Shown here: piece by piece, positions 23,393 through 33,103 of the stretch
Position numbering within the stretch: the stretch's first letter is position 1
Layout of the letters: each line of letters starts with the position of its first letter
Source: Metopolophium dirhodum
Taxonomy: Eukaryota; Arthropoda; Insecta; Hemiptera; Aphididae
DNA: 64,000 nt
Assembly (NCBI RefSeq): GCF_019925205.1
Contig: NC_083565.1
Coordinates: 26,068,241-26,132,240 of the forward strand
Direction: 5' to 3'
Notes under the pieces: model-generated
What the model saw: the letters and a program-made list of their open reading frames with translations, nothing else
What the model was told of the DNA's origin: nothing
Databases searched by the model: none
Translations under genes and position numbers: made by a program

Positions 23393-23555
23393 CAGTGGCG
23401 GATCCCGGGCTTAATTTTTTTTAGGGTGGAATGGGGAGAGGCCAAAAGTATACAAAAAGTTTCAAAATTGGGTACACACAGTGTACAACAAAGGGAAACT
23501 ACGGCGATTGTGGGGGGAGGGCAAATGCCCCCTATCCCCCCTGAATTCACCACTG
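23393..23555. mobile_element. 163-bp hAT-type MITE
   Basis: Starts CAGTGGCGGATCCCGG and ends GAATTCACCACTG, the classic CAGTGG...CCACTG hAT miniature ends. A GC-rich subterminal part carries GGGGGGAGGGCAAATGCCCCC. The flanks are ACGGATAC on the left and TAGGATAC on the right, an 8-bp duplication with two mismatches. Confidence 0.75.
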
Positions 23556-25054
23556 TAGGATACAATTAAACAGTAGTAGGTATAGTCTATTCTAAGAACG
23601 CTGAAATATAAAATTAATTTAATTTTGTTATTACCTAGGTATTAAATATGTTTTTAATAATCGTTAATAATATAACAATATGCTACTACTATAATAAACA
23701 TGCCATTAAATCTAGCTAGTCTCAGTCATGTTTGAAGGGTTTAACCTAATGGGCCAGTGTTGGACACTTAAAAATTGTATGAATATGTGCTATAATGTTA
23801 CCTTAAATAACGCTAAATATATGTTACATTGAAATTTTAAAACAAAGTTAGGTGGAAGTTAGGACCCAAAAAACAATAACCATTACACTTTCAACAAAAA
23901 AGGCAACCGGTTACATGACTACACGAGTAGACTGTACAACGCTATCAACACTCCTCCGACGATAATGGCAGCCATCAAAATCATTAGGTAACAAAAGTTA
24001 TTAATACGTTATTAGGACGTTTGTGGTCTTTGTCTTATAAGTGCGTAACATAGCAAATTTTTATATAATCATTGTTTATAGTTACTGATATTTTACACGT
24101 TCAGTATACTGTATATTTTTTAAATAACTTTAGTAACCAAAGAATCTCAAAATCTCCAAATATAAAGACACATTTTTTATAGTTTTTTTATGTTCAAATT
24201 TAGAGGAAATTGCATATTAAATAACCAAAAATAACGATTTTAGTTTATTTCGTTGTAGTTTTATAATATTAATTCAACTTAACGGCTACTGTAGTACCGT
24301 TATACAGTGACCCACTTGTAACCTACTGTGCAGCAGAGCAACATGCATTTACCATTTATTTTATAGCTAAGGATTGAACATTAGCATAGGATATTTGAAA
24401 AAGACAAAATAATTTATTGATTATTTGTTATTAATTATTGGAAATATGCATGAAATATGCAAAATGAATGATATGGATATTTTATAACTTGAAAAATGAT
24501 ATTAATTCCAAAAAAGGTAAAAAGAATAATTGCAAAAACAAAACAGTTTATATGTTTTGAACGAAAAATACAAAAAAAAAAAAATGTATTTATTTATAAT
24601 TTTGGAAAAGATAATAGCTAGGTCCAAAAGGGGTAAATACAATACTATATGATAAAGGTAAAATATAATATAATATTATATGCATGTATATTTGCAATAT
24701 GCATGAAAAATGCAAAAAAAAATTGAATATATTAATAACTAGGTATGTCCTATGGACTAATTATTTAAAATAAGTTTAAAATATAAAAACTAAGATAATA
24801 ATAAGTACTAAGAAGATAAAAAATATACAGTTAATAGTTGTTATAAGTTATATTTGTTATAGTCATAAGTATACAATAAAAAACCAAAATATAGATTCAC
24901 TTTTTAATTTTTTTTTTTTTTATTAAAGCCGCAACATAAATGATTTTTATCTTATGACACTATACAGTAATATTGTAATAATGGTTACAAAGGTTTAGGA
25001 TACATTCAATATATTCTGTTGATTATGATGTATATTTTAACTTTTTTTTTGTGT
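23556..25054. other. AT-rich DNA with a diverged piece of the C end
   Basis: No gene seen. The segment 24195-24365 resembles the inner end of repeat C (20185-20480): TATTAAATAACCAAAAATAACG, AATATTAATTCAACTTA, and CAGTGACCCACTTG followed by GCAGAGCAACAT. It has an internal deletion of about 100 bp. Around 24370-24770 ATGCATGAAATATGCA-like motifs recur, suggesting decayed AT-rich miniature elements. Confidence 0.6.
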
Positions 25055-26200
25055 TGCCTAGATCTGGACTCATTGCTGCTTAATCAAGATTCTCTGCGGT
25101 GTCAAACTGGGCTCTAATATTACTAATGTTTCGACAGTGGCTTATTTGATGTTTGACTGTTAGAATTTATTCACATGTTTTGTATGAGCCTGTTCAGTCT
25201 CGGTCATAAGGTGTCTGTGAGTCAACCATAATGTGTGGCCGATTCGTGATCTATTTAGGATTACTTCCTGTCTTCTGTATAGTGGTATAGGGTTAGCCAT
25301 GGAAGGACTGGATTTTTTTCTTAATTGAGTTTGGTGTTGATGATTGACCAGATGCGTTGCTATTGGTTTACGATGTGATTTTCTATAAGTCCTGGGCTGT
25401 ATAGATGCGGATTTGGAGTGAATCAGGAGAGGTGATAGTTTCATTTTAACAAATGATGAGCTTTTATCCGCGACACTATATGTTTAAATCATCGGAACAT
25501 AGGGAAGATTTTATGGGGAATTTAACTACTTCACATAGGTCGTTGATGGCGATGAGACAAAGTGTTAAGTAGATGTTGGAAACTTGAGTTACACCATTTT
25601 CTTGTTTGAATACTCAGGAAAGGAAGCCGTTGATTTTTATTTGTAATGTTCTGTCCGATAGAAATTGTTTTTTTATTTTGCCATTATTAAAAAGTATTTT
25701 GTTTGAGGGTTGACCACATGCGTTGCTATTGGTCTATGATGTGATTTTCTATAAGAAGTTTAAAGTCCTCTGCTGTATGGATGCGGATTTGGTGTGAGTC
25801 AACAGAGGTGATAGATACATTTTAAGGGATGACAAGTTTGCGTATTTTGTGTAATATTTCTATTTTGCGAATACCTGGCAATATTATATAAGTTTGCTGT
25901 ATCGAGGAAAACTAGCCCTAGAACTTTTTTGGTTTCGAAGGTTTTTAATAGGTCGTTTTGAATGTCTTGTAGATGGTGCGATGTTGTTCGATGATTGCGA
26001 AAACCGTTTTGTCGAGGAGCAAAATAATTTATTCTTTCGAGAAACCATCTCAACCGAGTATCAATGATTCTTTTGAATATTTCGCACATTGTAATTAGTA
26101 AAGATACCGGTCTATATACTTCTATGATTAATTTGTTTTTCCAGGTTTTTGGATAGGTATGACAATGGCGTGTTTCCAAGTTTTTGGAATTTTTCAAAAT
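25055..26200 (-). pseudogene. I-clade LINE fragment (reverse transcriptase and RNase H remnants)
   Basis: Two separated minus-strand pieces are recognisable. The upstream piece (about 25830-26200) contains YRPVSLL, FKRIIDTRL, QNGFRNHRTTSHHL and VFLDTANLYN, the order expected of reverse transcriptase fingers to motif A; the AYD-type motif is altered. The downstream piece (25160-25300) contains LNRSRIGHT and LTHRHLM, typical of the C-terminal tail after RNase H in I-type elements. Everything between, including the FADD-type motif, is gone. About 130 bp around 25330-25440 recurs at 25700-25825, a local duplication. The element is dead. Confidence 0.75.
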
Positions 26201-26760
26201 TAGATAAACTATATTAAATAAGTTGAAAATATAAAAAACTAAGATAATTATAAGTAGGTACGAAAAAGATAAAAAATATATAGTTATAAGCATACAAAAA
26301 AGATTAACATTAAGATTATAAAATAGAATATAATAGTAGATAGAAAAATAATTACTTATACATTTTAAAATATAATCTGCTAATAACTAATACTATATGC
26401 TAGCAGCTAAAACTAAAAAATTGCAAAAAAGTTGAAAATGTAAAAACTAAGATAATATTAAGTTGAAAATATAAATATTAAGATTAAGAAAAAGTTAAAT
26501 AGAACATGAATAATAGTAGGTAGAATAATATTTACCTATAGATACGTTTTAAAATATAGTAATGATTAACGTAATAACTAATAAGTAAATAATAACTAAT
26601 AATATGGAAACTAAAATTTAAAAATTGCAAACAAAGATGAAAAGCTCATATTATGAAATAACTAAAAATATAAACTTGTATGAAGTTGTATCAAATAAAA
26701 TATTATGATATCAACTACAGGCGGTGGGCCCTTACAATAAGCCTCGGGGCCCGTGTGCGC
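26201..26760. other. AT-rich DNA, locally repetitive
   Basis: No gene. Short phrases such as AAGTTGAAAATATAAA and AAAACTAAGATAAT recur several times, suggesting slippage or decayed tandem copies. Confidence 0.6.
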
Positions 26761-26879
26761 TGCACGTCTTCAAGGAAAATCATTGTATAATATCATTAGA
26801 TATTCCCTCTCAAGCATTAAGTAAAATGTTTATACTTGCATACTTTATTACTTATCTTTACCTCTGATGTATATTTTTG

Positions 26880-27310
26880 AGTGCCCAGTACTGCCCACTA
26901 TGGGCGTGTCGTCTTCTGTCGCGAAACTAGACAATTTCTTGACCAAGAGCAGAGGCCTGGCATGACCACCTTTGCTCCTGGGACCTAGCCGATCGATAAC
27001 GACTCTTGGGGAGAGCCCTCTTCTCCTGCACTCCTTAAGAGGTAACTCTGTACTTCATTGTTGTCTTCAGGTAGACTTGGTCTCTACCGACGATGCCAGC
27101 CTCGAGTCGAATGTCTGTCTTCCGGTGTGATCTACCGGGACACCGGGGGTCGATCATTTCCCCGGTGGTGAGCTTGTCCGCGACCGCTTATTCGTCCGTC
27201 CCGAAGGTATGGCTTATTTCGTGGCTACCCTGTAAATCTACAGGACGTTCCCCAATCCGCAACCGGGGGACGCGCCCGATGGCATGCTCTAGCTCACGGG
27301 ACTACAATCA
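26880..27310. other. GC-rich island, probably untranslated retroelement sequence
   Basis: A sharply bounded GC-rich block in AT-rich DNA, with phrases such as CTACCGGGACACCGGGGGTC and GCAACCGGGGGACGCG. A short open frame at 27093-27356 has no recognisable motif. Composition and sharp edges suggest a 5' or 3' untranslated part of a non-LTR retrotransposon, but I cannot name the family. Confidence 0.35.
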
Positions 27311-28449
27311 GTTTATATTTGTTTTAGTCGTTGCTTTTTTTAAAAATTGGGTTTGAAGAGATTTACAAATGTTAGAAAAATCACAAATACCAAATAATCA
27401 TAATCATGAAATTATTTCTTACTATTTAAATAGCTGAAATATCTACTCAACTAACTCAAGTCAATTCCAACGTACCGTAGAATGGTTTGAATAATTGTCT
27501 TAAAACTAATCTAAATATATAAAATATGTTATTGGGCTTATACACAATTATAAATAAATAAACAAATACTAATTATAATAATAATATTATAGTTAATATT
27601 AACAATAATACTATTCTTATATTGACAAAAAGCTTCAAGTTCCAACGTATTAGTAGTCCCTACTTATAAAAAATAGTTTTTTTTTTTTTAATGCCTAATT
27701 TCGAAAAAAATTAACTTAAGATTCTAATATTTTATACTTAAGCACCTAAAAAAGTTATTATACGTATTTTATACATAACGTATAAACAAATTATAAAAAC
27801 CTTGTAGGTTTTGAATTTTCAAACTTTTCCACAAATAAAATGTTATTGTATATAAATAGAAAAAACTAAAATAAGTCATTTTTTTTAATTTTGTCTTGAA
27901 AAATCCAGTATACATTTTTAGTGCGAAATTTAAGCCTACAATTAATCCGTTTTTAATTTTTTTTATTATAAAAACTAAAAATATATTTAAATAAATAATT
28001 ATTATTGCATAACCAATACACCCATCGCTCCGATGGAAATCTAAAATATTGATTTTTAGTTTTTCAATTAATATGAAAGATTACCTACCTTGAAGGTCTT
28101 CTTAAAAAATCATTTAAAAGCACATTCATGATATCCGTTGTAATCGTCGTTCCACATTTAATACTGCTAATCATTATACTAGTTATGACTTATTTCCAAA
28201 CTAAATTCTTTTAACTAAGACTGTTTTAAAACCACGTATTAGGAAAAAATATATACACAAATTATTGAATTAATAAAGTGGCACGAAAATAAATACAATT
28301 TGGTACGAAAAAAATTATTGCTAAGAAATCAAAAATATACTGACGAAAATTTTCACAATCAGCGAACATAATATTCTAAACAAAGTATAAACATTACAGT
28401 AAGTATTTCCTAGACAACGAAGAGAACATATTGTATGAGTGTTATAGCC
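27311..28449. other. AT-rich DNA, no gene seen
   Basis: A/T runs and short repeats only. No RNA gene, transposon end or coding motif could be supported. Confidence 0.65.
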
Positions 28450-28762
28450 GGTCTATTTTTTTTATTTTTTTATTTTTATTTGACATAAACAATCTATACA
28501 CAATTGCACAATAAGTTTATAAGATGAGGGTAATAATATAATAATATAATATAATATAATATAATATATAAACGCCAAACGGCAATTTTAAATTAACAGA
28601 TTAAGTTTAAATTTAATAGATATAACAATAATATAATAATACAAATACACATAAAATTAGAACATATGGAAAAACACAAAATAATTTAAACTAAATGGTA
28701 ATACCTTAATTTAGCTATATACATCTATGATATAACATATTTATAACAATGATATTATTTAA

Positions 28763-29332
28763 TTACTTATTAAAATCAAAATTAAGATTGTTAAGATTAC
28801 AAAGCATTCTGTGCAAGGGGTGATTATGTCCGTATAATGTATTGTGAGTTGGAACTTGGAAGAGTGCGTGATTTCTGGAAAAGAAGGAAGGGATACGAAA
28901 ACATATTTTAGAGAGGAGATCGGGTGCATCTATGGTGCCACCTAGGAGCGAGGTTATAAAGCGCTCATCGGCATCTTGTCGACGAGTTGACAGCATTGGT
29001 ATTCCCAATGAACTACGAATTAAGGAATAGTCATGCGTAGGGTGAGGTATCTTCATTATGTAGGCAATGTAGGAAAGAAATCTATTTTGTACACGCTCGA
29101 GTCTTAGTTCGTCTTTAGCTAGGTAGGGATGCCACACCACCACACCGTATTCTAATATAGAACGTACTAATGAGAAGTATAATGTGCAGAGACAACGAGC
29201 AGAAGAAAACTGATTAGTATTGCGTTTAATAAAACCCAATACTTTTAAAGCTTTACCTACAGTGACATTTATATGGTGCTCAAAATTTAATGATGGTGAG
29301 TAATGAATACCAAGATCTTTATAACATGACAT
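28763..29332 (-). pseudogene. LINE ORF2, C-terminal part after a frameshifting deletion
   Basis: A 189-codon continuation in a different frame. It begins in YKDLGIHYSPSLNFEHHI, which normally follows motif C of reverse transcriptase after about 20 more residues than remain here. It continues with LGFIKRNT, LVRSILEYGVVVW and LERVQNRFLSYIAY, the usual C-terminal domain of CR1/Jockey-type ORF2 proteins. Together with the upstream frame it indicates a small deletion near 29300 that removed the segment between KC and KDLG and broke the frame. This copy should therefore not make a full-length ORF2 protein. Confidence 0.8.
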
Positions 29333-31653
29333 TTGCTTATATTAAGGCTAAGACCAATGGAGTACGCCCAACTTGCAAAAATATCTAGTTCTGACTGTAG
29401 GATATGACATTGATTAAGATTGTCTATTTTAAGGAATATTTTTATGTCATCAGCAAAAAGAAGGAATTTAGCCTTAGTGATCCATTTTGTTATCGAGTTT
29501 ACAAACAGAATAAATAAAAGAGGACTAAGGTGGCCTCCTTGAGGGACTCCAGATGGTATCACAGCTAACTCTGAAATTGCATTTTTGAATTTTATGAATT
29601 GTTTTCTACCTGTGATGTAAGAGTGCAACCAAGATAGTAGGGGATTCCCAATGCCTAAACACTTAAGCACCATTATGAGGCAATTGTGGTCCACAGTGTC
29701 AAATGCTTTATTAAAGTCTGTAAAGATTACATCTACCTGACCTCTGTGTTCGATAACTTCTGAAAAATAAGAAGAGAAGGCAACACCACTTGTTACGGTT
29801 GATTTATGTGATCTAAAACCATGCTGCTCACTTATAATAAGATGATTAAGACTACGCTTTATTTTGGAGTATACAATCGATTCAAATAATTTACCAATAT
29901 GTGGTATTATAGAAATTGGTCTGTAGTTTTGGATATCAGAAGCGTCACCAGATTTCAGAACAGGTGCTATAGAGGATATTTTCCAAACCTTAGGAAAAAT
30001 ACCTAAATCTAATGAACGCCTGAATAGTAAATAAATTGGATAAGCAATAGAAAAACGACAATTGTACAAGCATTGAGCGGATATGCCATCTGGACCATTA
30101 GAGTAAGTATTTTTTAACGATTTAAGAGCGGAAAAAACATCTTCGACAGTAAACATTATATCGGAAGGCAGTTCATAGGATAAGTAATCAGATGAGCCAG
30201 TAAATGGTGGAAGTTGGAAAGCCGAGGAGTTGAACGTCGAGGAGAAATGAGTTGAAAACAGATTAGCTGCTTCAGTTGGAGTATTTGAGGCAATATTACC
30301 GAGATGGAGTGATGACGGAATTGGAGGTTTCTGTTTTAGATTACTTACAAATTTCCAGAATTTGGAGGAGGAAGATGATAGAGCCTCCTCGGTATGCCTA
30401 ATATGAGCCGAGTAATCAACTTTTGACTGGCGTTTACATTTTGCTCTATATTCAGAGAAAACAAGATAATCAGATATCGACTTGGATCGCTTATAAACTG
30501 CATGGGCTTTCTTCTTGGTTATTATAAGATTTTTGAGAATGGTGGATGTCCATTTAGAAAATTTAGAAGGTGAAAAAACTTTGATGGGAACAAACTTATT
30601 TATAGAGCTCAGAAGTGCATCGTTAAAGACAACAGCAGAATCATCAACTGAATAAAGCGAAAAAGTATTTTCCCAATCAAACGATCCTAGATAAAGGAGC
30701 GTCGATTTATAATCAGCCAATTTATAATCACGGTATTTATGACTGTCTTGAGCAGTTATCAGAGTTGGAAGTGGAAAAGATATAAACAAAGGTGGGTGGT
30801 AAGAATCCGGAGAAACGATTGGAGTGTTGGCAAGTTGGACAGTAGGTGTGTCAAAACTAGAAAAGACAAGGTCAAGAAGGCATCCACGGGCATTAGGCAC
30901 TTGATTGAGCTGGTAAAAATTATAGTACGAGAAAGAATCGACAAGATGAGTAGAAATGTTAGACATGGTACCAGATGCAAAAAGACCTTGGTTGCTTTTT
31001 GACCATTTAATAAGAGGTAGATTATAGTTACCACAGAGAAGAATAGATGTAGGGTTGGTAGATGATATTAAGTGTTCGATAGAGCTGGTATGGGCCTCAA
31101 AATCTGGGAGCGTGGACATAGGTGGTAAGTAAACTGCACCTATAAGAATTTTAAATGAATTAATGGACAGAAGGGTATATACTTGCTCGAGCGTATTGAG
31201 ATTTATACAGGTAAGAGATGTTTTAATATAAGACTTGGTTGCAATGAGAACACCACCTCCTCGTGAGTAGTTACTGTTAAGATAATTTCTGTCAACCCTG
31301 AAGATTTGATAGCCATTGAGGCCAAGTTCAGAGTCATGGACGTCAGGAGAGAGCCATGTTTCTGTGAGGATAATAACATCATAACAAATAAAAAGGGGAA
31401 TAGAACTTCTAAAATGACTTAATTTAGTTTTTAACCCACGGAAATTTTGGAAGAAAATGTTTAAACTATTTAGATTACAATTTAAATGATTATTATTTTT
31501 AAAGCGGTTTACAAAATCAAAAAATTCAGTAGATGTATTAACAGATAATTTACAAAGATAACATGAAGCCAGGGGTACCAAATGAAAACATTGAGGATCG
31601 ATGAGATATGATGATGATTGACTGACGTCACCACAGGTCCCTGGGTGGTTCAA
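29287..31653 (-). pseudogene. LINE ORF2, endonuclease and reverse transcriptase (N-terminal part)
   Basis: A 788-codon frame, open from the ORF1 stop with a TTG rather than an ATG at its nominal start. Residues about 60-290 are the endonuclease: IFFQNFRGLK, ILTETWLS, GAVYLPP, then LLCGNYNLP where the family normally has GDYN, so a catalytic Asp appears changed to Asn, then SPDSYHPPL. Residues about 490-770 are the reverse transcriptase: NGPDGIS, YRPISIIP, DFNKAFDTVDH (motif A), SGVPQGGHLSPLLF (motif B) and LLFADDIKIF (motif C). The frame ends abruptly after LNISKCHVI, just past motif C, where a deletion shifts the frame. Confidence 0.85.
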
Positions 31654-31658
31654 GCTGG

Positions 31659-32495
31659 TTAGTTTTTTGCAAGGGTGACATGACGATGAGTAGTATAGTT
31701 TAACTGAAAATCCTTATTTGCCTGGACAATGGAAGGAACGCCGTTGAAATGTCTGACCACTATATTATTTTCTCCGTTCTTCCTACGCTGTTCCAAATCG
31801 GCATAAACCTGACGTACTTGTTGCCGCTCCATTAATGTACGATCACGAACAACAGACACCAATAATGGTTGGTCGGTAGCCGCACGAGAGCGCATACCGG
31901 TTACAAAGTCCTTAATGAATTTTTGGGAAGTGATCTTTGATGAAAATATGACTTTTAATGGACGGGGGTTCACATCTGGAGGCAAATACATAGCAAGTGG
32001 TAGAATGGACTCAGACAGATGCTGTAGGTCATCAGATAAATGTTCAGTTGGTATAGTTGCAGAAGATTCAATAAGTTCGTGGACGATGGCATTAAAAGAA
32101 CATTTTTCTCTTTCTGATAGTTCTTGAAGAAGCTGAGGGATATTGTCTCCAGATGAAGAGGGCAATTTACCCACGTCAGATTCAATGACACCGATCCTAT
32201 TGTTGAGAGTAGATAGTTCGTTACGAAGAGAGGTATTGTCTGCTCTTACATCAACAATTTGTGAAGCTAGTGAGTCAACACTAGCTTGAAGTTCACAAAA
32301 CTTTTTATTGAATGAAAGGGATAGAGCCTTACATTGAGCAAGAGTAGCATCCTGAGTTTTACGCATGGCTGAAATTACTCGATTAAATTCTTCAGACGAT
32401 AGTGGGGTGGGTGAAGGTGGAACTGAAGACTTGGCAGATCTGAGCAACATTTGCTGGTCAGAGACTGCAGGTGAATTAAGATTATCCGAAGACAT
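31659..32495 (-). CDS. LINE ORF1: coiled-coil RNA-binding-type protein
   Basis: A 278-codon frame starting with ATG. The N-terminal part is Ser/Pro-rich (SVPPSPTPLSSEE). Residues about 60-125 form a heptad-rich coiled coil with FNKKFCELQASVDSLASQI and LRNELSTLNNRIGVIESDV. The C-terminal part carries RPLKVIFSSKITSQKFIKDF and a basic ERQQVRQVYADLEQRRKNGE stretch ending in IVVRHFNG. This layout, a trimerising coiled coil followed by an RNA-binding-type domain and no CCHC knuckles, is known for ORF1 proteins of CR1-like elements, which coat the retrotransposon RNA. The frame is intact. It ends at a TAA that overlaps the slippery site leading into ORF2. Confidence 0.8.
   Translation of the reverse strand: MSSDNLNSPAVSDQQMLLRSAKSSVPPSPTPLSSEEFNRVISAMRKTQDATLAQCKALSLSFNKKFCELQASVDSLASQIVDVRADNTSLRNELSTLNNRIGVIESDVGKLPSSSGDNIPQLLQELSEREKCSFNAIVHELIESSATIPTEHLSDDLQHLSESILPLAMYLPPDVNPRPLKVIFSSKITSQKFIKDFVTGMRSRAATDQPLLVSVVRDRTLMERQQVRQVYADLEQRRKNGENNIVVRHFNGVPSIVQANKDFQLNYTTHRHVTLAKN
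31662..31668 (-). promoter_or_regulatory. Candidate -1 ribosomal frameshift site A_AAA_AAC
   Basis: The last sense codons of ORF1 read GCA AAA AAC and are followed at once by TAA. The heptamer A_AAA_AAC is phased exactly as a canonical -1 slippery site. ORF2 is open in the -1 frame from this point. Its first true ATG comes only about 180 codons later, beyond the first half of the endonuclease. A short CCAC...GTGG stem is possible some 14 bases after the stop. The heptamer, its phase and the missing ATG are seen; frameshifting is inferred. Confidence 0.65.
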
Positions 32496-33103
32496 AGTTG
32501 AATTTGTGGCAGATAAAACTCCTTAAATGAAAAGAGATGCAAGACAAATAGCAGTAGTAGTTAAACGCCTTGAATAATCAGTTAAAGCAAAATAATCTGA
32601 TTCCAATATAAACGATAACGTAATTAAGATGACCTTGTCACGTGCCACGGACGAAATGAAGATAACGAGAGTATTAATACAATCGTGTATACGTGTGCAC
32701 TGTGCAGCAGCAAACGTCGATAAGATGTATTAAATATAAATTTACCTTCACTTCTTGAACAAAAGGAAAACGGCCTTTAATGGAAATATATTAAACAGAC
32801 TGACTCAACACCGACACCAGTCTGTACGCGAACTTTTTATAATTTTTTGGACTTAAGAATGAAAAAAAACTAACTATTATGTCCGGTAAAAACAAAAAGA
32901 GAGCGCGGAGCTAATTAATATTACTGTTATTATCTTCTTATATAATATAACATAAATGGTGTGATTTAGCAGCTACCCATTAGTGACTCTTGGCTATTGG
33001 TTAATTAGTTTTTTTTTTGTTTTTTTTTATATATAACTTTTCTTACAGTGGGACGTTAGACATTGAAGTTTTGTTAAAGGTCACGACATAATTTTCTTTT
33101 CAA

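Larger units (their letters stand above)
28450..32900 (-). mobile_element. CR1-like non-LTR retrotransposon, near full length
   Basis: A minus-strand LINE with ORF1, ORF2 and a 3' untranslated part that ends in an A-rich tail (the T-rich run at 28457-28485 on the plus strand). A short AATAT-type microsatellite lies at 28528-28568 within the 3' part. The 5' untranslated part extends from 32496 to perhaps 32900; a TCAGTCTG motif near 32800 could be an initiator. The combination of a coiled-coil ORF1 without zinc knuckles, an apurinic-type endonuclease, reverse transcriptase with FADD, and no RNase H suggests the CR1/Jockey group. The Jockey element at 33005-37243 lies upstream on the same strand. 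No target duplication was identified. Confidence 0.85.

Noticed and set aside
27093..27356. 87-codon open frame in the GC-rich island
   Set aside because: No motif, composition follows the island, and it runs into Phe-rich AT sequence at its end.
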